A DNA stretch of 64,000 nt from Flammeovirgaceae bacterium (GCA_016712035.1 JADJRT010000015.1:1-64000); one strand, 5' to 3'; shown: positions 28,022 through 38,282, counted from the stretch's first letter. Translations and numbers: made by a program. Notes: generated by a model not told the origin, from the letters alone.

Positions 28022-30153
28022 ATGATGGCGGGAGAGCGAGGCAAACCTAACGAATGGGTAATAAAGCATATTCAGGAAAGTAATTACATCAGCAGGGATT
28101 TAAGTTGGCTTGCGTTTAACTATCGCGTATTGGATCAAGCCAAGCATATTGATCGCAGTATTTTTGACCGCCTTAAATTTCTTTCAATCACGGCCTCAAA
28201 TCTTGACGAGTTTTGCACTATTCGGTTAGGAAGCCTTTACAATTATTTGGATTATGGAAAGGAGCGCTACGATTATAGCGGATTGCGTGAGACTCCCTTT
28301 CGCCAATTGTTACTTACTGAAATTCAGGCATTTGTAAGAGATCAGAATGAGTATTACATCAAGAAGCTGAAACCGCAGTTTGAGAAGAATGGTTTCAATA
28401 TAGTCGATTGCGAATCTCTTTCGATTGAGCAGGGTGTACAGGTAGAACAGTATTTTCAACGTACTATCTATCCCATGCTCACGCCCATGTTGTTTGATAA
28501 TTATCACACGTTTCCCGTTTTGAAGTATAACCGATTGTTGTTTGGCGTGGTTACTCGAGTGCCTCAAGACGTTAACAATCAGGAGCGTTTTTCTTTTATC
28601 CAGGTGCCAAGCAATCTTCCAAGGTTCTACGAAATAGAAAATCCGGATGAGTCAATTTCATTTGTGCCAATTGAAGACATCATTCGGAGAAATATGCAGC
28701 ACCTTTTCAGGAATGTGAGCATTGCGGCCATTAACCTTTTCCGAATTAATCGAAATGGAGATTTTGCGCTGGAAGAAAGTGAAGATATAGAAGCCAACTT
28801 TTTGGAGGAACTCAAAAAGAAACTTCAAACCAGAAAAAGGGGTAGAGTTGTAAAGATAGATATTGAAGAAAACCCCGATCCATCGTTGGTTCGATTGTTA
28901 AAAATTCAGTGGGATCTAGATGATCTAAACATTCTTCGAATACCTAAGGAAGGGCTAATTGATTTTACAGGGATTCTTCAAATTATTGGCCATCGCGAAT
29001 TCAAAAGCAAACGCTTAAATCCTAAGCCACCCGTCAAACCAGTTTCTTTTCCCGAACAAGGGGAAAGTGATTTGTTTGAAATCCTGAAGCAAAAAGATGT
29101 GCTCCTGCATCATCCCTATAATTCCATGGAACCCGTACTGGAATTATTGGAAAAAGCAGCGGATGATCCATTGGTTCTTTCTATAAAGATTACCATTTAT
29201 CGTTTAGCGAAAGAGTCTCGAGTTAGCAATGCCTTGTTACGGGCTGCAGAGAACGGTAAGCACGTGTCGGTACTTTTCGAAGTTAAAGCCAGATTCGATG
29301 AAGAAAATAACCTGCGTGAAGGACAGCGACTTCAGCAAGCGGGATGCTTTGTAATTTATGGGGTCAATAATTTAAAGACGCACACAAAGTTGTTGTTGAT
29401 TGTGCGGAGTGAGGGTGAGAAGGTTTACCGGTACGTTCATCTTTCCAGCGGTAATTACAATGAAATTACTTCGAGATTCTATACAGACATAGGATTGCTA
29501 AGCACCAATGAAGCGTATGCGAATGATGTCTCTGAATTCTTTAATGTAATTACCGGGCACTCGCAACCAGCGGCATACCGTAATCTCATTACATCCCCAC
29601 GCGATATGCGCATTCAATTGTGCAATCTGGTAAAACGCGAAGCCGAAAATGCAAAGTCTGGACTTCCAGCGGGTATTGTTATTAAGTTAAATTCCCTTCA
29701 GGACAAGGAATTTAGCGATGCGTTGTATGAAGCATCTCAGGCCGGAGTAACCATCAAATTGATAATTCGGGGGATGTGTAGTTTACGTCCGGGTCGTAAA
29801 GATTAAGCGAAAACATTGAAGTGATTTCTATTGTAGGTGACTTCCTTGAGCACTCACGCATTTACTATTTTCATAACGGAGGAATGCCCAAAGTCTACAT
29901 TGGCAGTGCTGATGCCATGGTTCGCAGTTTTGATAGACGGGTAGAGTCGTTATTTTTATTAGAACAAGAAATGCTGCGCAAACAGGCGATGAATATCCTG
30001 CGATATAACCTAAAGGATAATGTAAATGCTTATACGATGCGCGAAGATGGCAGCTATGTTATAAAGGAACAAAATGGCGAACCGCCTTTCAATGTTCACA
30101 AAGAGTTTTACGAAGTAACGCGCGAGATTATTAAGGATGTTCAATTATTTTAG
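28022..30153 (+). CDS. ppk1: Polyphosphate kinase 1 (one frameshift)
   Basis: The frame from ATG 28022 stops at 29806 and continues in the next frame (SENIEVISIVGDFLEHSRIYY) to 30153; a missing base near 29800 restores CSLRPGRK-LSENI. The joined protein is about 709 residues. N-terminal YISRDLSWLAFNYRVL, the head-domain LVLSIKITIYRLAKES, KARFDEENN, the phosphohistidine block KTHTKLLLIV, VHLSSGNYNEITSRFYTD and C-terminal YIGSADAMVRSFDRRVE are all present. It makes polyphosphate from ATP reversibly at the membrane. It starts ten bases after gyrB and is convergent with ppx. Confidence 0.95.
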
Positions 30154-30175
30154 GAAAGAGGAGCCAATAGAAGCT

Positions 30176-31129
30176 CTACGACTTCTTTTTTGGTATGTAG
30201 GTCCCTTTGCTGCCTTTCGATTGATCTTCCGTATTAATAAAATTTATTTTCCCCTGCCGACTGTTGCGTTCAAACAAATGAAGCATCATTCCGTCCTTCA
30301 ATCCAACCTCAGGCACAAAAATGTACTTGGCCTTGGCCCATCCCATTACCCGCTGATAAATGGTACTGGCTGGTAGAATCACATCAGCGCGATCGGGGTT
30401 CATTTGTAATTTGTAAATACGCTCCTCGAGATTATGCGCCTGAATCATTTCCTGGACTTCCCCAATTTTTTTTAACGACATCATTTTATGAGGTTTTAAC
30501 TTCGCGAGATCATAGATTTTGCTAATGTTACCTCCCGTTCCCACGGCCGTTACTTTTCCCATCTCCTGTCTTACATTTTCCTTTACCCAGCGCTCCATCT
30601 CACTCCAAACCACAGGCAAATCGTGATTTTCTAACATGCGCACCGAACCTATCTTAAAGGATTGAGTTTTTATTTTCTCGCCTCCTTCGTAAACGTTCAA
30701 TTCTGTACTACCACCACCCACATCAATGTGTAAATAGGTTTTAGTACCGAGGTAAGATCGTATGGCAGTGTTGATTAACTCTGCTTCTCGCTGGCCTTCA
30801 ATAATCTCTATATCGAGTCCAATTTCTCTTTTCACATCCTCGGCTAAGTCAGCCCCATTTTCCGATTCACGCATGGCCGAGGTAGCGCAAAGCATATAGT
30901 CATCCACTTCATAAAGTTCAAGGAGTAACTTAAAGGCACGCATTAACTTCTTAAACTTTGTAATACTTTTTTCGCTGATACGGTTTGTGGTAAATACATC
31001 ATGTCCAAGTCGTAAGGGAAAGCGAACGTATTCCATTTTCTTAAACAGAATCTGATCTCCACTTTCGATTACTGAGGATACCTGAAAGCGAATGGCATTT
31101 GATCCAATATCAATGGCAGCTAGTTTCAA
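30176..31129 (-). CDS. ppx: Exopolyphosphatase / guanosine pentaphosphatase family protein
   Basis: A protein of 317 residues in the ASKHA (sugar kinase/HSP70/actin) fold. Phosphate and nucleotide-binding blocks are AIDIGSNAIRFQVSSV at the N-terminus, CATSAMRESENGADL, and LHIDVGGGSTELNV. It is short, lacking the extra C-terminal HD region of the long Ppx form. It would remove terminal phosphates from polyphosphate or from pppGpp; these activities are not separable by eye. It faces ppk1 with 22 bases between stops, a functional pair. Confidence 0.92.
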   Translation of the reverse strand: MKLAAIDIGSNAIRFQVSSVIESGDQILFKKMEYVRFPLRLGHDVFTTNRISEKSITKFKKLMRAFKLLLELYEVDDYMLCATSAMRESENGADLAEDVKREIGLDIEIIEGQREAELINTAIRSYLGTKTYLHIDVGGGSTELNVYEGGEKIKTQSFKIGSVRMLENHDLPVVWSEMERWVKENVRQEMGKVTAVGTGGNISKIYDLAKLKPHKMMSLKKIGEVQEMIQAHNLEERIYKLQMNPDRADVILPASTIYQRVMGWAKAKYIFVPEVGLKDGMMLHLFERNSRQGKINFINTEDQSKGSKGTYIPKKKS

Positions 31130-31210
31130 TACACTTAGGTTAAAGATTGAAGCACAAAATTAACCAACCATATTTTATTATTATTACCTAAATGCCTTTC
31201 TTTGCAGGGC

Positions 31211-31372
31211 TTATCCAGAAAGACTGAGGGACAGGGCCCGATGAAGTCTTAGCAACCTCCTCATAACTGCTTTCAACACGTAGTCATGTTCTTGGTGCTA
31301 ATTCCCCTCCTGAACGATTTCATTCGGATTAGGAAAAGATAGGCGGCCACTCAACAGGCTCTTTCTGGATAA
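31211..31372 (+). ncRNA. SAM-I (S-box) riboswitch
   Basis: The conserved core is visible in order: the junction and P2 region ACTGAGGGACAGGGCCCGAT, then GAAGTCTTAGCAACC (31240-31257) and GGTGCTAATTCCC (31294-31306), with GGATTAGGAAAAGATAGGCG closing. The basal helix P1 is a perfect 12-base match: TTATCCAGAAAG (31211-31222) with CTTTCTGGATAA (31361-31372). It lies directly upstream of the methionine synthase genes and binds S-adenosylmethionine. No separate terminator hairpin is seen between P1 and the GTG at 31390. The P1 3' strand ends 17 bases before that start, so control of translation initiation is plausible. Confidence 0.92.
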
Positions 31373-31389
31373 AAACTAAACAGAAAGAG

Positions 31390-32406
31390 GTGCAGATACA
31401 CGACATTTTAAAGGAACGGATCTTAGTGCTTGATGGTGCCATGGGTACTATGATTCAACGGCATGCCTTAACAGAAGCCGATTTCAAAGGCGATCGGTTT
31501 AAGGACCATCCATACCTACTTAAAGGAAATAATGATTTATTGTCGATAACACGACCTGATATCATTAAAGATATCCATCGGCAATACTTAGCGGCTGGGG
31601 CCGATATCTTAGAAACAAATACATTTAGCAGCACGACCATTGCGCAGGCCGATTATCATTTGGAAAGCATTGCCTATGAGTTGAACTATCAGTCAGCAAA
31701 AATAGCCAAAGACGTAGCTATTGAATTTACAAGGAAAGATCCATCAAAACCCAGGTTTGTTGCTGGTGCCATGGGCCCAACTAATCGAACATTGTCCTTA
31801 TCGCCCGATGTCAATAACCCTGGTTACCGGGCTATTACGTTTGACCAACTAAAAGAAGCCTATAAAGAGCAGGCAAAGGGTCTCATAGAAGGGGGTAGTG
31901 ATTTACTTTTGGTGGAAACAATTTTTGATACGCTGAATGCGAAGGCCTGTTTGTTTGCCATTCAGGAATTGTATGAAGAAATTGGAAAAGAATTACCCAT
32001 TATGGTATCGGGTACCATTACCGATGCCAGCGGTAGAACCTTGTCAGGTCAAACAACCGATGCATTTTTAATTTCAGTTTCGCATGTACCCTTGCTTAGT
32101 GTAGGATTAAACTGTGCTTTAGGTGCAAAGCAACTCCGACCTTATTTACAAATACTCAATGAGCAAGCGCCATTTTTTGTTAGTGCATATCCTAATGCGG
32201 GATTGCCGAATGAGTTTGGTCATTATGATCAAACACCCGATGAAATGGCCGCACAAATAGAAGAATTCCTTAAAGAAGGTTTAGTAAATATTGTGGGGGG
32301 CTGCTGTGGTACAACTCCGGAGCATATAAAGAAAATTGCGATAGTGGCAAGTAAGTTTAAACCGCGTGCAGTCGATGGTCGATTGTCCATGGCTATTACA
32401 GAGTAA
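31390..32406 (+). CDS. Methionine synthase, homocysteine-binding half (split MetH)
   Basis: A protein of 338 residues from GTG 31390; only the homocysteine S-methyltransferase (Hcy) domain of MetH is present. The N-terminus reads HDILKERILVLDGAMGTMIQ, then DILETNTFSSTTIAQADY. The Zn2+ ligands are three Cys: NCALGAKQL and the CC pair in VGGCCGTTPEH. In the full-length enzyme this domain activates homocysteine for methylation. Here it is a separate gene, with the rest of MetH 360 bases downstream at 32767. The upstream SAM-I riboswitch marks it as methionine-regulated. The purine-rich AGAAAGAGG directly abuts the GTG. Confidence 0.9.
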   Translation: MQIHDILKERILVLDGAMGTMIQRHALTEADFKGDRFKDHPYLLKGNNDLLSITRPDIIKDIHRQYLAAGADILETNTFSSTTIAQADYHLESIAYELNYQSAKIAKDVAIEFTRKDPSKPRFVAGAMGPTNRTLSLSPDVNNPGYRAITFDQLKEAYKEQAKGLIEGGSDLLLVETIFDTLNAKACLFAIQELYEEIGKELPIMVSGTITDASGRTLSGQTTDAFLISVSHVPLLSVGLNCALGAKQLRPYLQILNEQAPFFVSAYPNAGLPNEFGHYDQTPDEMAAQIEEFLKEGLVNIVGGCCGTTPEHIKKIAIVASKFKPRAVDGRLSMAITE

Positions 32407-32411
32407 GATTT

Positions 32412-32765
32412 ATGGCTTTTAAGTTTGAAAATCTAAAGGTTTGGCAAAGTGCGGTTGAGCTATCAGGTCAGATTTCTGAATTGACTGATACTTTTCCAAA
32501 AAAAGAACTATATGTTTTAACTTCTCAAATTCAACGCGCCTCCGATTCAATTGCTTTAAATATAGCTGAAGGTTCTACTGGTCAAACAAATCCTGAGTTT
32601 CGCAGATTTTTAAGCTTTGCTTTAAGGTCAGGTATTGAAGTAGTTAGTTGCCTTTATCAGGCTCGAAGAAGAAAACTTATTGATCAATCAAAGTTTGATT
32701 ACTTCTATTCTTATATGACTGATCTCATAAAAAGTATCCAAGCCCTTCGTAATTCAATCAAATAA
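32412..32765 (+). CDS. Four-helix-bundle protein (23S rRNA intervening-sequence type)
   Basis: A protein of 117 residues with the family signature: FKFENLKVWQSAVELSGQIS at the N-terminus, QIQRASDSIALNIAEGSTG in the middle and NPEFRRFLSFALRSGIEVVS, then LIDQSKFDYFYSYMTDLIKS. The family is best known from open frames in 23S rRNA insertions but also occurs as free genes, and its function is unknown. It sits between the two halves of metH with gaps of five bases and one base, so it is part of that operon and under the SAM riboswitch. It has no extra domain. Confidence 0.9.
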   Translation: MAFKFENLKVWQSAVELSGQISELTDTFPKKELYVLTSQIQRASDSIALNIAEGSTGQTNPEFRRFLSFALRSGIEVVSCLYQARRRKLIDQSKFDYFYSYMTDLIKSIQALRNSIK

Positions 32766-32766
32766 A

Positions 32767-35424
32767 ATGAGCAATCTGCTATCGACTATCGACTATCGTC
32801 CTTTACAACTAAGTGGTTTAGAATCAGTAGTCCTTTCGACCGATTCCAATTTCGTAAACATCGGTGAGCGTACCAATGTTACCGGATCGGCAAAGTTTCT
32901 GAAACTAATTAAAGAAGATACGTTTGACGAAGCCTTGACGGTAGCTCTTGATCAGGTTCGGGGTGGCGCGCAGGTGATTGATGTAAACATGGACGAAGGT
33001 ATGCTTGACTCGAAAGCAGCCATGGTTAAATTCTTAAATCTGATGGCCGTAGAGCCTGAGATTGCTAAAATTCCAGTGATGATCGACTCCAGTAAATGGG
33101 AGGTGATTGAAGCTGGGCTAAAGTGTATTCAGGGAAAGGGTATTGTCAATTCCATTAGTATGAAAGGTGGTGTTGAGGAATTCAAACGTCAGGCTAAACT
33201 GGTTAAACGTTACGGAGCCGCAACGGTTGTTATGGCGTTTGATGAAGATGGTCAGGCCGACACCTATCAGCGGAGAATAGATATTTGCAAACGGGCCTAT
33301 GATATACTGGTGAACGAGGTCGGTTTTCCACCACAGGATATCATTTTCGATCCCAACATTTTTCCCGTAGCCACCGGGATTGATGAACATAGAAATTATG
33401 CGCTTGATTTTTTCAAGGCGACAAAGTGGATTCGTACAAATCTACCACACGCCCATGTAAGTGGCGGTGTAAGCAATGTTTCATTTAGCTTCAGGGGGAA
33501 TCAGAAAGTGCGGGAAGCCATGCACTCAGCATTTTTATATCATGCTATCAAAGAAGGCATGGATATGGGAATCGTTAACCCAACCATGTTGGAAGTGTAT
33601 GACGAAATCCCAAAGGATTTATTGGAGCGAGTAGAAGACGTGCTGCTTAACAGGAGGGAGGATGCTACAGAGCGCTTGCTTGAGTTTGCTGAAACTGTAA
33701 AAGGATCGGCAAAGAAAAAGGAAGTGGATGATGAATGGCGCAAGGGAACAGTAGAGGAACGGATTACACATTCATTGGTAAAAGGTATTATTGATTTTAT
33801 TGATGCCGATACAGAAGAAGCACGTTTGAAATATGGAAGACCCTTGCATGTTATAGAAGGTCCTTTAATGGCAGGGATGAATGTGGTGGGTGATTTATTC
33901 GGAGCAGGAAAAATGTTTTTACCCCAGGTGGTGAAAAGTGCGCGGGTAATGAAAAAATCAGTTGCCTACCTGACTCCATTTTTAGAAGAAGAGAAGCGAT
34001 TAAGTGGCAAGGAAGAAAAGGCGGCTGCCAAAATATTATTGGCAACCGTGAAGGGCGATGTGCATGATATCGGCAAAAATATAGTAGGGGTAGTGTTAGC
34101 ATGTAACAACTATACTGTTGTTGATTTAGGCGTAATGGTTCCGGCTGAAAAAATTCTGGAAGCTGCCAGACGCGAGAAAGTGGATGTGATAGGATTGAGT
34201 GGATTGATTACTCCTTCACTTGATGAGATGGTTCATTTCGCGAAAGAGATGGAGCATGAAAAAATGGACTTACCACTTTTGATTGGCGGTGCTACCACAT
34301 CCCGTATTCATACGGCTGTTAAAATTGATACGGTTTACTCTGGCCCGGTGATGCATGTATTAGATGCTTCCCGATCGGTACCAGTGGTTAGCGAATTACT
34401 TAATCCGGACACGCGCGATAATTTTCATGCTAAGTTCAAAGCTGAATATAGCGCTATGCGGAAGGATCATGAAAGCCGGCAGGAGTTAAAGAACTATATT
34501 CCATTAAGTGTAGCGCGCGAGAACAGAACAAGGATCGATTGGTCAGCCATTACCTTTAAGAAGCCAACCTTTACAGGTAGAAAGGAATTTGTAAAATATC
34601 CTTTAAGGGAAATCCGAAAGTATATTGACTGGACTCCCTTCTTTCAGACCTGGATGTTGGCCGGGCGCTATCCGGGGATTTTTAAAGATTCGGTTGTTGG
34701 TGTAGAAGCAAAAAAACTTTTTGACGAGGCAAACAAAATGCTTGATGAGATTGTAAGCAAAGAAAGTTTACAAGCCAATGGCGTTGTGGCCTTTTATGAT
34801 GCTGTAAATACAGGCGATGATGTTGATCTGGTTAATGAGAATGGAACGTTTGCGACCTTTCATTTCCTGCGTCAGCAAAACAAGAAAGCACAAAACTTAC
34901 CCAATTTCTGCCTAGCAGATTTTGTTTCTTCCAAACAGGGTAAAGATCACTTCGGCATGTTTGCTGTAACTGCTGGCATTGGCCTGGAGAAATTAGTTGC
35001 CAGGCATAAAGCCAATCATGATGACTATTCTGAGATTATGGCCAAAGCCTTGGCCGATCGATTGGCTGAAGCTTTTGCTGAATGTTTACATGAAAAAGTT
35101 CGTAAAGAACTCTGGGGTTATGAAAGTAATGAAAGCCTGACAGCAGAGCAGTTAATTAAGGAGGAATACAATGGAATCCGCCCAGCACCAGGGTATCCTG
35201 CTTGTCCGGATCACACAGAGAAAAAACTTTTGTTTGAATTACTGGACGCGGAGAAAGTAGGAATCACCTTGACGGAATCGTATGCCATGTATCCAGGAGC
35301 TTCCGTGAGTGGTTTTTATTTCTCGAACCCACAGTCGAAATATTTTGGCTTGGGAAAAATTGAGAAAGATCAGGTTATAGATTATGCAAAACGAAAGGGG
35401 ATGAGTGTGGAGGGGGGTGTTTGA
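32767..35424 (+). CDS. metH: Methionine synthase, pterin/B12/activation half (split MetH)
   Basis: A protein of 885 residues from ATG 32767. Domains in order are: methyltetrahydrofolate-binding (FVNIGERTNVTGSAKF, about residue 30; IPVMIDSSKWEVIEAGL), B12 cap helices, cobalamin-binding with KGDVHDIGKNIVGVVLACNN (about residues 429-448), and the activation domain (TPFFQTWMLAGRYPG; IRPAPGYPACPDH; YAMYPGASVSGFYFS). It transfers methyl from 5-methyl-THF via cobalamin to homocysteine held by the separate Hcy protein at 31390. The start is one base after the four-helix-bundle gene stop. Split MetH is known in Bacteroidota. Confidence 0.95.
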   Translation: MSNLLSTIDYRPLQLSGLESVVLSTDSNFVNIGERTNVTGSAKFLKLIKEDTFDEALTVALDQVRGGAQVIDVNMDEGMLDSKAAMVKFLNLMAVEPEIAKIPVMIDSSKWEVIEAGLKCIQGKGIVNSISMKGGVEEFKRQAKLVKRYGAATVVMAFDEDGQADTYQRRIDICKRAYDILVNEVGFPPQDIIFDPNIFPVATGIDEHRNYALDFFKATKWIRTNLPHAHVSGGVSNVSFSFRGNQKVREAMHSAFLYHAIKEGMDMGIVNPTMLEVYDEIPKDLLERVEDVLLNRREDATERLLEFAETVKGSAKKKEVDDEWRKGTVEERITHSLVKGIIDFIDADTEEARLKYGRPLHVIEGPLMAGMNVVGDLFGAGKMFLPQVVKSARVMKKSVAYLTPFLEEEKRLSGKEEKAAAKILLATVKGDVHDIGKNIVGVVLACNNYTVVDLGVMVPAEKILEAARREKVDVIGLSGLITPSLDEMVHFAKEMEHEKMDLPLLIGGATTSRIHTAVKIDTVYSGPVMHVLDASRSVPVVSELLNPDTRDNFHAKFKAEYSAMRKDHESRQELKNYIPLSVARENRTRIDWSAITFKKPTFTGRKEFVKYPLREIRKYIDWTPFFQTWMLAGRYPGIFKDSVVGVEAKKLFDEANKMLDEIVSKESLQANGVVAFYDAVNTGDDVDLVNENGTFATFHFLRQQNKKAQNLPNFCLADFVSSKQGKDHFGMFAVTAGIGLEKLVARHKANHDDYSEIMAKALADRLAEAFAECLHEKVRKELWGYESNESLTAEQLIKEEYNGIRPAPGYPACPDHTEKKLLFELLDAEKVGITLTESYAMYPGASVSGFYFSNPQSKYFGLGKIEKDQVIDYAKRKGMSVEGGV

Positions 35425-35433
35425 GTAAAGTGA

Positions 35434-35481
35434 AAGGTTGAAGATTTGAAGTGTTGGCAAGCTGCTCGTCAATTAATCTAG
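35434..35481 (+). pseudogene. Remnant of a second four-helix-bundle gene
   Basis: The frame 35434-35481 reads KVEDLKCWQAARQLI then stop. This is the recognisable N-terminal helix of the four-helix-bundle family (compare FKFENLKVWQSAVEL in the intact copy at 32412). Downstream in the same frame (about 35482-35619) come VFDE, another stop and EVRSIECSEELDYILDL, with no intact family core. I read this as a decayed copy in the 252-base gap between metH and metF; the second part is less certain. Confidence 0.4.
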
Positions 35482-35676
35482 TTTAACTGCGAGAGGGTTT
35501 TTGACGAATAGGCAGAGTTTAAACCCCCGGAAGTAAGGAGTATTGAATGTTCTGAAGAATTGGATTACATACTTGATCTGAATTTCGAAGTAAAAGGAGG
35601 CGAAAAGTGGGGCATTTAAATCAAAGGATAGTCCGAAAATATAAATACATTAAACTAACACATCAACACTTAACAA

Positions 35677-36632
35677 ATGAAAGTAACAGAACACCTTAAG
35701 AACGGAAACGGCAATACACTATTTACATTAGAAATCCTTCCACCGTTAAAAGGGGAGAACATTAAAAGCCTTTTTAATAATATGGATCCGTTAATGGAGT
35801 TTAAGCCTCCGTTTATTGATGTAACGTATCATAGAGAAGAATATGTGTTTAAGAAAAAGGCAGGCGGATTGTTGGAAAAGATTACAACCCGTAAGCGCCC
35901 GGGAACGGTGGGAATTTGTGCTGCTATTCAAAACCATTATAAGATTGATACAGTTCCACACATCATTTGTGGTGGCTTTACCCGTGAGGAGACAGAAAAT
36001 GCATTGATTGATCTTAATTTTTTAGGGGTTGATAACGTATTGGTTCTACAAGGAGATGCAATTAAGACAGAATCGAAGTTTATTGCAGAGTCTGATGGAT
36101 TTGGATATGCTTCAGAATTGCTTGAGCATGTAGTGAATATGAATCGCGGTATATATCTGGATGAAGAGTTACATGATCCATCACCCACTAACTTCTGTAT
36201 CGGTGTTGCAGGCTATCCGGAAAGCACTTTAATGCTCCCAATCTTAAAACGGACCTGAAATACCTTAAAAGTAAAGTGGAGAAAGGGGCGGAGTATATTG
36301 TTACGCAGATGTTTTTCGATAACAAGAAATATTTTGAGTTCGTTGAAAAGTGCAGAGAGTCTGGAATTACGGTGCCGATCATTCCTGGAATAAAGCCGCT
36401 AACAACCAAAGGTCAACTCACGGTATTGCCGCAAATATTTCACATAGACTTGCCTGAAGAGCTAAGCGAAGAAGCAGAGAAGTGTAAGGATAATGTATCA
36501 GTAAAGCAAGTGGGCATTGAGTGGACGATAAAGCAGTGCAAAGAATTAATTAAGTCTGGAGCACCCACTATTCATTTCTATTCGATGGGAAAATCAGATC
36601 CTATTTATCGAATAGCGAAGGAATTGTTTTAA
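35677..36632 (+). CDS. metF: Methylenetetrahydrofolate reductase (one frameshift)
   Basis: ATG 35677 opens MKVTEHLKNGNGNTLFTLEI. The frame breaks near 36224, where one A appears to be missing in GAAAG. Restoring it gives VAGYPEKHFNAPNLKTDLKY and continues to EKGAEYIVTQMFFDN. The joined length is about 317 residues, with the FAD/folate barrel blocks FTLEILPP (catalytic Glu), HIICGGFTREET, NVLVLQGD and GYPE. It reduces 5,10-methylene-THF to 5-methyl-THF, the methyl donor for MetH. It is the last gene before a strong terminator and probably co-regulated with metH. Confidence 0.93.
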
Positions 36633-36638
36633 GAGAAT

Positions 36639-36662
36639 AAAAAAGGGGCCGAGGCCCCTTTA
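36639..36662. terminator. Rho-independent terminator after metF, likely bidirectional
   Basis: AAAAGGGGCCGAGGCCCCTTTT: the GGGGC/GCCCC stem with loop CGAG is extended by A/T pairs, with an A run on one side and a T run on the other. It lies between convergent metF and the SGNH lipoprotein gene and can serve both strands. Confidence 0.85.
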
Positions 36663-36682
36663 ATTTTATATAATAAGTTGGT

Positions 36683-38261
36683 TTAAGGTATTGGTAAAGC
36701 AGTGGCTTTGTATTTACTGAGATCCGTTAAAGGGACAGTTGCACCAAACTTTTCGTTGATAGCTCCAATAAATACATTTGATAAGAATGCATACCCACGA
36801 CTATTTGGGTGAATACCATCTTCAGAATAAATTCCAGTAGGTGGGTTGATGTTTGGGGTTATGGTGACATTATTATAAACGCCTGCTTTGTTTGTAACTA
36901 GTGTAGCGAGCGCGCCACTTACATCAGCCAATGCAAGTTTGGTAGAATTTGCCGTTGCGACAGATTGAATTGCTATATTGAAAGCTAATCGTGCATCATT
37001 TATAGCTTGGATTTCAGTTGGGATCAGTACATATTGATCGCCAACAGGAACGGTAACGCCATTTATTAAACTTGGATTACCACCAACCAAGGTGCCGAGT
37101 ACACTACCAGTAGAAAGCGGCAAAATATCAGTACTTGAAGTTTGACGAGCCATAGCATAGGAACCAGAGCTCCAGCGCCATTTGCATTCATTGCAGCTGT
37201 AAGATCGGTTAATGTTTCATCTGTAAGCAGAACTTTATTTTGTCCGGCAGCAAAAGACAACAATCTTTTGTCCCTCTCAGCGGCAGTAATTACATTCGCA
37301 CCAACCATCGCATTTAAAAACCCATTATAGGGCGTGGCTAAGTTAGTTGTCAGACTTGTGGCCGTAGCCGCATCCAATGGAATAGGATTGTAAGTCACGG
37401 ACGTAAAATGTGGAGTTACAAAGATATCAGGGAAGTTACCCACCACTCCTTTGAGATTCGCATTTGAACCAAGTAAAGCGCCAATTGCCGCTCCATATTG
37501 GGCCTGAAAAGCTGGTCCCGAAGTAAATGGAGCCTTTGTTGGATCTCCACCAAAAGCAGCGTACAAGAAGAAATCGTCAAGACCTAAATAGAATAAAAAG
37601 AATGATCCGCCCGCTGCTGCTGCATCGCCTATTATTGTTGTTGCTCCTCCAGGCACGGGAGCAAGTCGACCATAAAATGGACTAAACCTTGGATCTAACC
37701 CGGCCAATGTCCAATCGCCAGTTTGAGGAATGAGTGATTGACCTAACACTATTGCGGGCACACCAAAATTATTAAGAGTTGCCTTACTGCCCGTAAACAT
37801 AAAATTAGTATTCAAAGGACTTGGCAATGCCTCAATATTACCAACAGCATAAGCCTGTGGTGTAGGTTTGGGTGAGGCACCTTGCAATAACAATCTGCCT
37901 AAAATTGGCTTTGTGTTATCGGCAAGAAAAGGTTGAGTTACAAACAGGTTCCAACCCAAGCTGGCCTTAATATCAGCTTGAACAAAAGGACCACCGCCTA
38001 CACCGCTAATTTTAAACTGTTCGGCCATAATTGCAGGCAGGGAATTGTTTTGACCTTCCGTAAAAAGTGCTCCTGCTTGAACGCCAGCAACAAAAGAATT
38101 ACCAATGGCTACAAACTTTGCAAAATTGGCGTTGCCTGGTGTGCCAGTTGGAGGAACGACCTCAACAACGGGGGTGCCTCTAAGGTGATTACTTCTTGCT
38201 CGCAAGAAATACTGATCATCAAAGCGAGGGGAAGAATATATAGAAACTTAACTGTTTTCAT
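36683..38261 (-). CDS. SGNH/GDSL-hydrolase-like surface lipoprotein (two frameshifts)
   Basis: ATG 38261 gives MKTVKFLYILPLALMISISC with a lipobox ending at that Cys. A shift near 38190 leads into LRGTPVVEVVPPTGTPGNANF, and another near 37150 joins the two large pieces. The product is about 525 residues. The SGNH block I is FVAIGNSFVAGVQ (catalytic Ser), block III is LGLDDFFLYA, and the C-terminal Asp-His pair is in YSEDGIHPNSRGYAFLSN. It is therefore a probable esterase or lipase on the outer membrane; the substrate is unknown. It is the downstream partner of a TonB-dependent receptor gene, 21 bases away. Confidence 0.8.
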
Positions 38262-38282
38262 AGGGATCATTTTTAAATTCGA

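Noticed and set aside
28022..30153. ppk1 as a real pseudogene
   Set aside because: Both parts carry intact, conserved motifs and a one-base change restores a normal-length protein; many other core genes show the same kind of break.
31390..35424. Split metH as another frameshift artefact
   Set aside because: An intact unrelated gene lies between the halves, each half has its own start and stop, and split metH is known in this phylum.
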